Shown here: positions 1-10,045 of the stretch, piece by piece | How positions within the stretch are numbered: the stretch's first letter is position 1 | Layout: each line of letters opens with the position of its first letter | Source of the DNA: Flammulina velutipes | Lineage: Eukaryota > Basidiomycota > Agaricomycetes > Agaricales > Physalacriaceae | NCBI GenBank assembly: GCA_011800155.1 | Contig: CM022374.1 | Coordinates: 2,852,001-2,916,000, forward strand | Length of the DNA stretch: 64,000 nt | Reading direction: 5' to 3' | Made by a program: the position numbers and the translations under genes | The notes under the pieces: model-generated | The model's database searches: none | What the model saw: the letters and a program-made list of their open reading frames with translations, nothing else | What the model was told of the DNA's origin: nothing

Positions 1-1
1 C

Positions 2-351
2 AGCCCCAAGATTTACGCTGTCGTACCGCTACCCAAAGATCCCACTAAGAAGAAGGAACGAATGGAGAGATTCAAGGAAGACCTGGATTACATCCTACCG
101 AGATCTATCGGCATCGATAACCTGAAAATGACTTTGGACAATTACGGTCAGGCGCTTCGTGCGTAAGTTGTTGTGGATTAGATTGAATCAGACTGAGACT
201 GACTATATTGAACAGAGCAGACAAGTTAGCGTGGGAAGCCGCATGGAAAAGCGCGGAAGGTAAGGCAGCGCAGGAGGAACAGGCAAAACCTGACTCGGAC
301 TCTGAGGATGATGGTCCTTATGACGCTGATGATGAGGACGATTCAGATTAG
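2..351 (+). CDS. C-terminal part of an unidentified protein with an acidic tail
   Basis: The last two exons of a plus-strand gene that enters from the left edge: 2-162 and 216-351, stop TAG at 349-351. The intron at 163-215 (53 nt) begins GTAAGT, has a GACTGAC-like branch region and ends AACAG, and it keeps the frame (phase 2). The visible 99 residues start with a basic helix-prone stretch rich in Lys, Arg and Glu and end in a tail of Ser, Asp and Glu, typical of nuclear or nucleolar proteins, but I do not recognise the family. It is convergent with the first XRN1 copy and lies just outside the tandem array, so it marks the single-copy left flank. The start is outside the window. Confidence 0.75.
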
Positions 352-750
352 CAAGTCGAGGTTTGCAAGGAAAATCTTACTCTAGTAGCTATATAATTTG
401 TGCGTCGATCTTATGCAGCCTGATTCGGACTGCGCCACAATTTACAAGCTGTCTACTTTCGCACCATGCCAACTCTTTCGATGGCTCTCAATGAATCCAT
501 CATGATTTACCCTTTGATACTCATGTTCCCATAACGGATTCCTGTCAAACACTGTTCAACACGATACCCGTGCATTTCACCCCGGCATGGATATATATAT
601 TTACGACAAGCTGTATGTTTCCCCTCCGATTGAACGGTCCCCTCCCAAATTTTTGAAGAAGAAACTGTAGAGATGCTATGTGTGAGACCCTCCCCACCTC
701 TCTACATGACACAGTCTCAAATACTTATATCGACAGCAACATCCCAAGCA
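352..750. other. Intergenic region between convergent genes, left flank of the array
   Basis: No gene is supported here. The stretch contains AT-rich runs such as TATATATATTTA near 590-602 and separates the unidentified plus-strand gene from the 3' end of the first XRN1 copy. It is not found at the left ends of the later units; similarity to the other units starts at about 751, in the XRN1 3' flank. It therefore shows what originally lay downstream of this XRN1 copy. Confidence 0.6.
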
Positions 751-2112
751 AGAGGTCCGAGTAAGTACAACAAACAACACGAATGCAAGTACAACAATAC
801 GACAAATAAAACTTATGAAGATGCCGAAGCAGGCGGACTCGAGACACCCCCACCGCGCTGCATGAATCCGCGAGGCGCAAATGCCCTCCCGCGTCCCCCA
901 CGCCCCCGATCTACGAATCCATTCCCTCGTCCCCTTCCACGTTCGACGAACCCGTTCCCCCTTGCGTGTTCGACGAATCCACTCCCCCTTCCACGTTCAA
1001 CGAACCCGTTCCCTCGCCCCCTCTCAACGAACCCACTCCCAATCCCTCGTCCCCTCCCCCGTTCCTCAAACCCATTCCCTCGCCCCCTCGCACCACCCCT
1101 CGGCATAATACTAACCTGCGGTGTGGCTTGCTGAGGAGGTTGAGTTGGCTGCTTCGGCCTCCTATAAAACCATCAAGTCAGAATCTTACCCCAAAAAGAG
1201 ACAAAAGAAAAACTCACCCAACCGAAACAACAAACTGCCTCTCCGTTAAGTTCAACACCCCCTCCGGATCCATCACAGCCCCGCGGTACGGAGAACATAG
1301 CCCGCCGAGGGTAGTCCCAGCCATGAACGGCGCATCAAACAGCACAGACACAGAAGACGCAGCAGACCTCCCGACACCCACTCCCACTCCCGGAGTTTCA
1401 GGCGCCCCGATCCCTACAACGATCCCCCTCGCACCCAACCCCCCACCCGCCGCCTCCTCAACGCTCACAACACGATCACCCAGCCCAAACCGCTGACCTC
1501 TCAGCCTCTCCCGCCCATGTCCAGGAAGCAATACCGCCGCACGCGGGATACCCTTGACCATCGCTCTCTTTACTTTACCTGCCCCCTTCGTCCCCATCGC
1601 CTCCAGCTTCTTCACCCCCTCTTTGCTCATCCGTTCCACTCCCAGCGGAACCTCCTCCAGCGAACCCACCCCAATCTCCTCTTTCAACCACTTTTTGATA
1701 GCTCTCACCGCCTCCGGTCCTCCCATCTCCTCAGCCTTTGGCATATCCCCAGCAGCCCTTCCCGCCACATCGAAAACGACAGGATATGTGTCCTTGTACC
1801 GTCGACAAGCCTGTACAGCATCCTCGCTAAACTCCCATCCATTCGCTGCTTTCCTCGAATACCCCACTACCCGTATACCACGTGCCTCGAACTTGAATGA
1901 CAAGCCAACGTTGACCTTGTCTCTCCCAGCGACAACCATGAACGCGCTCGTTACTCTCCCGAGAACGCGTCCACTAACTCCCACCCGCTGCGCTGCCTCC
2001 CAGCTTGGGTACCATCGTCCTCCCTCTCCCTGTTCCTCAAGCCGTACATCGGGCTCTGGCTCCCCAAATGCCAGGACGACACTGACCTCGTTCCTTTCTT
2101 CATCGACACCCT

Positions 2113-2120
2113 CTACCCTC
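2113..2120. repeat. Target-site duplication, left copy
   Basis: CTACCCTC immediately left of the transposon; identical to 3574-3581. Confidence 0.9.
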
Positions 2121-2132
2121 TGACTTTGCACG

Positions 2133-2312
2133 TACCATGTCAGGACAAATCGAGGTGGCCACGTCCGTCCGGACGGCCCCCGTCCTGACGTGTCCGGACA
2201 CCAACCCATTGTTTAATTGACTTCAATGTAGACGTAGCAGTAGACATTCAATGCAACTTTATATTTGATATCTACTGGGAACAAATTACATCTGAGATGA
2301 TGTCCGGACACC
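2133..2312 (+). repeat. Left terminal inverted arm of the transposon
   Basis: About 180 bp beginning TACCATGTCAGGAC that match the reverse complement of 3381-3560 with scattered mismatches and small gaps. Confidence 0.88.
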
Positions 2313-3380
2313 TCTACGTCCAGACGTCAAGACATCCAGCAATAAAAACACGTCCAGATATATGCCACTCATCAGCATGACGACGTCTGGACGCCCGCCA
2401 CTCCAGATGTCCGGACATGCTACAATGAGAACGCGTCAAGACACGGTCAATCCTAATTGCTATCAAGACCCGTCTGAACGTCTGAACGTCCAGACGCGTC
2501 CAAAAGAAAGCGGGACATCCGTGCATGAATAGACCAAGAGTATGTAGAGTAAGCATTTATGGCCTGCGCCACTGACTGGTCAAACACCCTTGCTCTGTTC
2601 CGATCTGTGCACCCTTACCAGTGTATGAGAGCCTAGTCTCCAGACAAGTGACAGGAAGCATGAGAGGTGATTGGGACGCCATCTGAATGTAGTGCTGGCG
2701 GGGATGGTCGTGGTTGAAGGGAAAGGGAAAGGAAATCACATGATAGCAGTTCTTTGCCTTTGAGGGGCCTCAAAGATGACACTCCGAGTAAACCGGACAG
2801 ACAATGACCATAAGACGAAGTAGCATTACTACAATTGTAACTAATTTACTTCTTTGTCAATCTCATGTCCGCCTTGAAATGACTGCATGAAATGAATGTT
2901 TGTTTTGGTCATGTGATTATTTGACTCTTCTCTTCAAACCACCATCACTCGATGCCAGAGCCACTGGTCAGCATTGCCGTCGAGCTCCATTCACTGAAGA
3001 CGCGGGGTCCGTCTCGTGTAGTGTGGAATCGGAGACGGTCACGGAGCTTCTTATCACAGGTGGCGTACTTACTTTGTTCATTGGTTTCCGCGGTCTGATG
3101 CGTTTTATTTTTTGTGGTCTTTACGTTTCTCCAACTTTGAGCATTTTTACACGTCTTGACATGCTGTACTTCGTGTCGTCTTGACATATCGCCCGCACCG
3201 AGTGTTCATACACGTCTGGACGTCCTGACGGGTCCTGACAGCCACAAGGATGTACCATGTCTTGACGCGTCCTCATTGTAGTACGTCCAGACGTCTGGAG
3301 TGGCGGGCGTCCAGACGCAGCACTCTAATTGTATGCCTTTGTCTTGTTGGCTCCTTACTACCTGATGTCCTGACGTCTCG

Positions 3381-3560
3381 GTGTCCGGACGTCATCTTAG
3401 TTATAATTTGTTCCCAGTAGATATCAAATATAATGTTGCATTGAATGTCTACTGCTACGTCTACGTTGAAGTCAATTAAACAATGTGTTGGCGTCCGGAC
3501 ACGGCTAGACGTCGGGACGTCCGGACGGACGTGGCCACCTCGATTTGTCCTGACATGGTA
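3381..3560 (-). repeat. Right terminal inverted arm of the transposon
   Basis: Inverted partner of 2133-2312. The best-conserved blocks are the outer GTCAGGACAAATCGAGGTGG segment and the block around TTGTTTAATTGACTTCAA. Confidence 0.88.
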
Positions 3561-3573
3561 GATGAATTTTCTG

Positions 3574-3581
3574 CTACCCTC
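3574..3581. repeat. Target-site duplication, right copy
   Basis: CTACCCTC immediately right of the transposon; deleting this copy together with the element restores the XRN1 frame. Confidence 0.9.
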
Positions 3582-5707
3582 CCTACTCCCCCATACCCAT
3601 GCTCTCCCATGAAGAACACCCTCTTCCCGCCCAGCTCTTCCTTTACATCCACCGCAGCCCGTTCCACGAATCGCGAGTCCTCCTCAGACGGACAGGTGCG
3701 AACCACCATCTGACCAGGAACGTCGACCTCGCCTATCGCGAACCGCTTGACCAGTCCGCCAGTCTCTGGAACACGCTCCATCCCGACGACGAGACGAACA
3801 TGCAGCATCCCCGACACGTCTCCGATGACCACTCCCCGTTTCTTGGAATACACCTCCTCGATGCGCTCTCCTCGTGCTCGCCACGCGACAGGGTTATGAG
3901 GCGTTCTCAACACCTTGCTTGGTCCTCCAGCGATGAGCTGGGTGTGATCCCATCGACCACCCTCATCACTAACACCCACTACCTTTCCCTCGCGCAGGAA
4001 TGGCCAGTTGACCCATACCCGTCCGCCCAACGTCGACTTCAGATCTCCGCCTGGCTCGTCCTTGATGAAAACGACGATACTGCGATTCCGGCTCTCGGTG
4101 CCGTGAACGTTGACGCCATGGACACCGAGAACTGCGCTGTGCTTGAGCGTCTTGAGCGATGGGAAGCCAGCGCGCATGACGGTGTTGTCGATGGTCCTCC
4201 GTTTCGGCTGACTGTCCTCGCCAAAGCCCCATCCACTTCCAGCTCTCGGTGCCCATTCCTTCTCCACGCAGCCGTCCTTTGCCAGCGCCGGGAAGAAGCC
4301 GGGGAGCGGGGACGCATAGAATCCGCCTTCTCCGACAGCAAAGACGCGACTGGTTCCCCTCGAGTTCCTCTTGCGCTCCCCTTCGGTCAGCAGATGCTCA
4401 ACGCGGTGCATGACAGCGCGCATGACGTTGACGTCGATAAAGGGAATCTTGACGACGGCCTCCCATTCAGCCTTTTTGCCGTTCATATCCTGTTCGAATT
4501 CGGCGGGGTAAAAGTGGCGAATGGACGACGTGGGTGAGGACATGAGTTCCTGTTATGCAAGTTAGAGGATAGTAGAGCGCATATAGACGACGTACTCTGA
4601 AGCATGTAGGAACGAGCGTCCCACTGGCGACGGGCAGTACACCCATGAGCTGCTCGAACGGCTTGAAGGGTTCCCCAAGGTCGAATGTTAGCTCGAGCGA
4701 AGCGATATCAGTGAGATCTAGAAAGATTAGGTATGCGTAGCAGTAAGAAGGAAAACACACCTCCGACGCGAGGAGCATAGTGCCAGGTATAGAACCATCC
4801 CCAGCTGGGAACACCACGGTAGTAGTAGTACATGACCCATTGGAGGCCTTGGACGTATCCCTTGACGAGGTCGCGAACCTCGGACGGGTCGCGGAAACCA
4901 AGTTTGTCGCGGTAGTACTCTCTCCTCCATTCTGCCATGGCAGCGTTGACCCTCCCTTCCTCTCTCTCTTCAAAGGTGCCCTCTGGCTGAACGGCGGCTC
5001 TGGCGTACTTGCGAAGAACACGCTCGATGGCCTCCTGACCCTCCTCCTCGCTCTCTGATTCACTCTCACTCTCGCTCTCTGGGGGTTCGTCGGCGTCCTC
5101 GTCAATGACGGCAGCAGCGATAGGCTCGACCGCAGCGCCGGGTACGCCTCTCGTCCTTGCTGGTTTCCTGATGACGAGATGGTTGACCTCGCCCTCCCAT
5201 GCGTCCCACTCTGCGACCAAGCCAAGGTCTGCGGTGAGTTCACCGAGGAACTTGCGATCGCCCGCGGCAAAGTCGTTGACGAGGCTGATATGGCGGTCAG
5301 CCGACAGGACAAAGTCGTGGATCTTTTCAAAGAGGACGCGCTGGGCGGGAGTGACGGTCAAGCCGCCTTGTTTGACAGGGATGACGTCGCGCTTTCCATT
5401 CAACCAACCCACGTCGCCGCGCTCTCTCTCCCAGACCTCCCTCTCCCACTCTCCCAGCTTGGCAAACACGGCCTGGAGACGCGGCAGGCGGATGGTGCCC
5501 GTCTCGTCTGTGAGATACGGGTCCTCGCCGTCGCCGACCACTGCCTTGTATCCGTCAAAGATCCTCTCGAGCGCCTGGTCGTGGATATGCAGGTCCGGCA
5601 GATGCGGCAAAAAGTCGTTGCCTACGAACATGCAGAGCAACACGAGGTCGTTGATGAGACGCTCCCAAACTCAAGCTCGAGGTACTCCCGTAGGAGCTAG
5701 AACGGCG

Positions 5708-6589
5708 CGTCGATTTCTTACATGCAGTATATTAGCATATACATGTACTCGATGTATGCCACGCACCGTGTCCAAATATATGCGGACGTTCCACTTCATC
5801 CTAATCCGGACGACGGGTCTGCGACGCGTTGATGTTGGAGATGAAAAGATAAGCTGATCTGATGACATAATGACATAATTAGACGCGCTTGCTGCTTAGA
5901 CTTGTGGATGTGCTGGACTAGAATATACCATAAAAGGTGCGTTGAAATGCCGCGGCAAAAATCGCGAGTATGGGTTTTCATGGTACATTCGTAGTTTTGC
6001 TAGAGGAGCACAGTCACGTGACTGCGCTCCTCGGAAATGACTACCCTAACTACTACTACAAGGTATTATAGGGTTGCGCCACACGAGGACGCGGGAGAAT
6101 GCTACAGTATCCGTGGAGTGGCGCCACACTGTTCCATGGAATCGACGTGGTTTCTACAAGTAGATCGTAAGCGAAACCATTCAAACGATACGAAAACAAC
6201 TTACCGAACTGTCTCGACTTGTCCAGAACGTCCAAAACGTCGAAATCTGTCAAGGTCAACTATGGGCAAGATACAGACATACCACTCGACCCAAAAGGGT
6301 CCATTCACACGTCTCGTCGACAAGACAGATCTACGGAATGGTTAGTAATTGCATAGTCCTAACGGTCTGCGCACACACCTTTGAACTCGCGCGGCGCACG
6401 GGCCCGTCGTCGGCTCCTCGTATCGACTGGTTTCGCGTGGCTTTATCCTTGTCTTTGCTGCAACGTGCAGCAAACATGGTCCCGCGAAGAAGCAAACATC
6501 AAAACCTATGAAATGTGTTAGTACCATATTTTCGCCTTGTGAAAACATGACGTACAGGAGGGGGAATGGATACGAGGCGTTGACGTCTA
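5708..6589. other. Left end of the spacer, no supported gene
   Basis: Starts exactly where similarity to XRN1 stops. It contains the CACGTG-centred palindrome (6003-6032) and several exon-like minus-strand stretches past the stop of the decayed gene, for example 6120-6170 with a GTAAGT donor and TTGTAG acceptor around 6166-6120. Three frames are open at once, so coding cannot be decided. A 102-codon plus-strand frame (6037-6345) starts four bases after the palindrome but has no other support. The same stretch recurs at the left end of each later spacer. Confidence 0.45.
6003..6032. promoter_or_regulatory. 30-bp palindrome centred on CACGTG
   Basis: Arms of 15 bp with one mismatch (A at 6010 against C at 6025). 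The core CAGTCACGTGACTG is a perfect 14-bp palindrome with the E-box CACGTG at 6015-6020, the classic site of bHLH factors. It could also form a cruciform. Identical in each spacer: 17643-17672, 29285-29314, 40928-40957 and 52569-52598. Confidence 0.6.
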
Positions 6590-8981
6590 TCAGAGACGAC
6601 GACGGAACGACATGACGAGTCCCTTTTGGCGAGGTCCGACCCCGTTGGATACACTACATCTCCCGGGGTATAAGCGGACATGTCCTAAATAAAACATTAG
6701 CGTCAGTAAAAGCTATAGTGTTCGCTTGGGCGAATACATACCTACATAGATGAGTGTCCTGCTGCATCGCCTTCGGTACGTAGTGCTAACAACGATCTAA
6801 GAAACGACGAAATGGTCAAAACAAAGATTGGACATGAAAACATCAAGAACATACCTTGAGCGTGTCGTGGATTAATCGTTTGCATGGAATATGCATCGCC
6901 TATCGCATGCGTAGCGATACAGCGCATTAGAGAGACGTGCAGAACATCAACAGACATCCATGCACCATGCCCCGGAGATATAGTACGCTTCCGGCATGAT
7001 ATACCTGCAGGAAACGTCAACAAAACATTTTAAAACAATGTAAGAGACACATACCAACGATCCAGTTCTATCCCAGCCTGCCCAAACACAAAATCGCCAT
7101 AGTGTGGCGCACCCCGCGCGACGAAATCAACACTACGGACATGGGGAAGGACCCGGGAGTGCTGTATCGTCTTCATAACGTCTAAACGACGTCTTATCCA
7201 TTCAGTACATCTGCGCGGGGCATTAGAAAGAAGACACAGATCCAAGGGGAATAGACTTACCGGGACAGCATCCAGCGCCATTCGGACGGTCCCCAGACCT
7301 TCCGTAGTGATGGTACTTGATAGACGTAGACACACAGTCAATGCGACGCCGGAATAGGTCGGGTTTGAGGTAGGTCTTGTCCAAATAATGTCCCGGGCAG
7401 GCGGAAATCCATACCCACACAAGCTAGACATAAACCATGAGGACAAAGCGAAGCGTAGCATTAGACGAATGCATACCTTGTATTACACCTCCAGCATGGC
7501 TTCGCATAGCATAGCAAGCGGTCGTCACAACTAAGAACAGCCGGAAGAAAGTCAGTACGAGTATTGGAGGTAAGAGGGTAAGGAACGTACCTGTTCCATG
7601 CATTCAAGGCATCGTTTAGAATCGATATAAGTATCGCAGCGCGTATCAGGTGCTACGGGCCCATGGTGACGTCCACAGCAGTTGTTTGAATGTTGATGCA
7701 GCGGCCGGGGAGAGAGGGGTGTGAATAGCACAAGAGATCTTTACACAACGTCAATTAAATTCGATAACAAGCGATATAAAAGTGCTTACCAATGCTCAAG
7801 ACCACTCCCGGGACCGCGGAACATGAATTCGCCGATGTGTGGCGCACGCGCGGGGCGAAATCGGCAAGATGGGCACGGGAACACTGGAGATACATCCTAG
7901 AACACCTGAAATCGAATAGAAACGTGTTCGCATAGCTGTACAGAACGTTAGAGCAGCCTTTAACGTGGATAAAGTGTATACTTACAAGCCGTATGACTGG
8001 CTCGCGCGTCGTTGATCCATCACATTGTCATCTGTCTGGTACAGCGAACGGCAGGTGTATCTAAAAGGATGAAATCGTGAGTGTGGAACGAAGCAAACCA
8101 TAATGAAAGAACACGTACCATGCCAACGGCATAGGCATCGTATCCAGGCATCCGGCTCGTTTAGTTGGTCAACAAGCTATAAACAACACGTCAGTAAGAG
8201 AAAGTGTTGCCTTTGAATGATGTACCCACTGTTCGCGAGCAGGCGATGATGGTGGTCGTAACAAAAGACTGTATACGACCACATGGTGAAGGAATCACGT
8301 CCTGATGATAACGTTAGCGAAGCGCCGTTAGAGAAATATGAAGCAGACACGCACCCGTCAGTGATATCTACAGCAAACGAACATGAGACGGCGACGCGCG
8401 CGCTGCAGCTAAGGGTAACGATTAGAAAATAAACTAGTGGAGACACTGCAGAACGTACCATGACTCCCGCGCGCTGGTGATTCAAGCTTTGAATGAGGTG
8501 AGGTGAAGCAATAAGAACTTGCGAACAACATGAGACTGTCAACATGTCAGCAATGATACCAAGAGATTGTAAGCAGTACATACCTCTCAAATTTTCGAAC
8601 AAAACAAGATGCGGAGGACGATGAGGGTGAACCACAGTGCTGCGTGGCATACATCCGAGCGCAATGTTTTCATGCACATGAGAAGCGCATTGAGCGCCTA
8701 TAGACATGTTAGAAGGGTTTTTCAGTTCATGGAAAGGGAAGGACTGACCAACGGGAGCAGCAAGACATGCTTGTTCGCAGTACCGATGTGCGCGGAATGC
8801 ATTCCACAGACGAGTAAGTCGAGTCGAAGACAGCATAGGTGGGAATCTAGAAGGAAAGAATGAGGAAGAGAGCCATAAATAAGAGAGAAACATACCATGG
8901 CGCACACATCCCAATTGGGAAGGTAGTGGTATGAGGACAAGAGACGAATACCCAGACCGCAGGAGAACGAGACACTCTCAT
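6590..8981 (-). pseudogene. Many-exon minus-strand gene, apparently decayed (unit 1)
   Basis: Fungal splice signals recur every 100-200 bases on the minus strand. Two blocks join in frame. The 5' block is 8908-8981 (ATG at 8979-8981), 8749-8846, 8584-8697 and 8459-8535, 121 codons without a stop. The 3' block is 7055-7210, 6956-7004, 6855-6899, 6742-6796 and 6590-6684, 133 codons ending at TGA 6590-6592. Between them the phases mostly fit but I find an in-frame TGA in the exon near 8350-8410, a phase mismatch near 8105-8160, an in-frame TAG near 7660 and a one-base mismatch at the junction 7261/7210. The middle exons encode Cys/His-rich stretches, including a CxxC pair. I recognise no family. 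It could be a live gene with splice sites I misjudged, but several separate lesions favour decay. Confidence 0.45.
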
Positions 8982-10022
8982 GCAGGGAGCTATCGGGAGG
9001 CGAGACACATTACGGGAGACCTCGACTCTTTTTTTCTGCGCATTTCCACGACAACGGTCTTCGTCCAGACCATCACGGGTAAGTCCTTTTTTTTCGTCGC
9101 GTCTCCTTGGTTTCACAATGATTCGTCTAGGCTCGAAAAACTCCCTCTCCTTGTGGCGACGACTCTCATTGTCCGAATTGTTCCAACGTCGTAGGGATTC
9201 AAACAGAGAAGGTGAGTGTTGGAGAGAACTCTTCACATCGTCTTACATACTTCCCGTCCTTGACAGCTCCAAGTCAACGGACAATATATATGCTCATGGT
9301 TGTCATCCGACACGGTGAGTTTGTCGCCAATTCATGCCAACATATCCCGCTCTCTCAAGGTAGGTCGTCTCTACATATTGTTGAACCATCCTGATGCCAT
9401 TCAGGTTGACCACGTATTTTGGAACCAGGAGGACGGCATTCACGTTCAACGTAGGACGGGAGAAAATGTGCGTCTTTTTCACACTTCCCATTCAAGAATT
9501 TAACATTGTTACATAGTGCAACTACAAGACAGCGCGGGACATACAAACAACAGTGCTATCTCGTCGCTATCCCTTCGGAGATTCAATATCATGGTGCGCT
9601 GCAATTTGATTCCTAACATCTTGTTCTCATTCTGCGACAGACAGCAGATTTGCGTGTAAAATCTACCATTGTTGTCATCTGTCGGTCAAGGTACGAGTCC
9701 TTCCTCCAACGGAAATCAAGAACCGAACTCATCATTCTTCTAGATGACATCAATAGAATGTTGCGAATGTGCGACAATCGACCCAGCTCCAGATCCCGAA
9801 GATCATCCTGTGGCGGCTTTGGCCACCTCCACCCGTCTCGCCTGGATGCCTGACCTCTATTTTCCACGGACTTCCCGTTTCGGTCCTCTGGAAATCCCCG
9901 TAGAGACGGAAAATGACGGTCATCATTTCCCGTGCATGCAGTGCGAGTTATCCCGTCTCTCCTTTCGTCACTTGCTAACTTCCTCTGATTCAGGGTTCAT
10001 CTTTTTTCTTCCGTTGCACTAG
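8980..10022 (+). CDS. Seven-exon gene for a Cys/His-rich protein of about 245 residues (unit 1)
   Basis: Exons 8980-9078, 9131-9211, 9267-9359, 9405-9467, 9517-9593, 9645-9690 and 9744-10022 join to 246 codons with no internal stop, ending TAG. Introns are 45-55 nt with GT-AG borders and CTGAT- or CTAAY-like branches. Cys/His clusters lie at residues 41-50 (C41, H46, C47, C50), 138-149 (C138, C142, H146, C147, C148, H149), 159-162 and 217-220 (CxxC), suggesting metal binding. An alternative last intron (donor GTGCGAG, acceptor GATTCAG at about 10000) would replace the final CxxC with a short hydrophobic end stopping at 10045. I do not recognise the family. Its ATG shares the tetramer CATG (8979-8982) with the minus-strand locus, so the promoter must lie inside that locus or the true start is elsewhere. 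Confidence 0.6.
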
Positions 10023-10045
10023 CTACAAGTCTTTCAAGTTGGTAG

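Larger units (their letters stand above)
2121..3573. mobile_element. Non-autonomous DNA transposon with 8-bp target duplication (hAT- or KDZ-like)
   Basis: A 1,453-bp insert in the third visible exon of XRN1 copy 1. It is bounded by the direct repeat CTACCCTC (2113-2120 and 3574-3581). The uninterrupted copies have a single, slightly diverged equivalent of this 8-mer at the aligned position. Long inverted arms lie at 2133-2312 and 3381-3560; the outermost 12-13 bases are not matched between the ends. The interior is full of short GTCCGGAC, GTCCAGACG and similar motifs on both strands, as in subterminal transposase-binding arrays. No open frame resembles a transposase (the longest is about 94 codons), so it needs a helper. 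An 8-bp duplication fits hAT and also KDZ/Zisupton-type elements; I cannot decide between them. Confidence 0.88.
813..5707 (-). pseudogene. XRN1: XRN1 copy 1: diverged, N-terminally truncated, split by a transposon
   Basis: 5'-3' exoribonuclease fragment. Exons on the minus strand are 4761 to about 5707, 4596-4717, 1218-4549 (containing the transposon) and 813-1161, with introns of 43, 46 and 56 nt. Removing the 1,453-bp insert and one 8-bp duplication gives an open frame, so the coding part was intact before insertion. Visible features are the GNDFLPHLP motif, an SES-rich acidic tract, a WGWFYTWHYAPRVG segment, the NGKK-x3-WEAVV region, the D1-D4 domains with a TTLGG motif, and an RG-rich tail. 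The N-terminal part with the catalytic acidic residues is missing. Near 5660-5700 it shares with copies 2-5 a 19-bp deletion between GACG repeats, which shifts the frame. Differences from the other copies look largely synonymous, so this version evolved as a working gene before truncation. Confidence 0.92.

Noticed and set aside
2314..3187. Small frames inside the transposon as transposase remnants
   Set aside because: All are under about 95 codons, with no recognisable catalytic or zinc-finger motif.
6037..6345. 102-codon plus-strand frame starting just after the CACGTG palindrome
   Set aside because: Kept in all units only because the units are identical; no splice, homology or codon evidence, and exon-like signals lie on the other strand.
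8350..8410. In-frame TGA in the minus-strand locus as a recoded (selenocysteine or read-through) codon
   Set aside because: No supporting structure or Cys homologue, and several other lesions occur in the same locus, so decay is simpler.
8931..9394. A three-exon plus-strand reading resembling ubiquitin (FVQTITG, then REGAPSQ, then SSLHIV)
   Set aside because: It shares exons with the seven-exon frame but in another phase, stops early without a diglycine, and cannot be extended. The longer in-frame chain from 8980 explains the same splice sites better.
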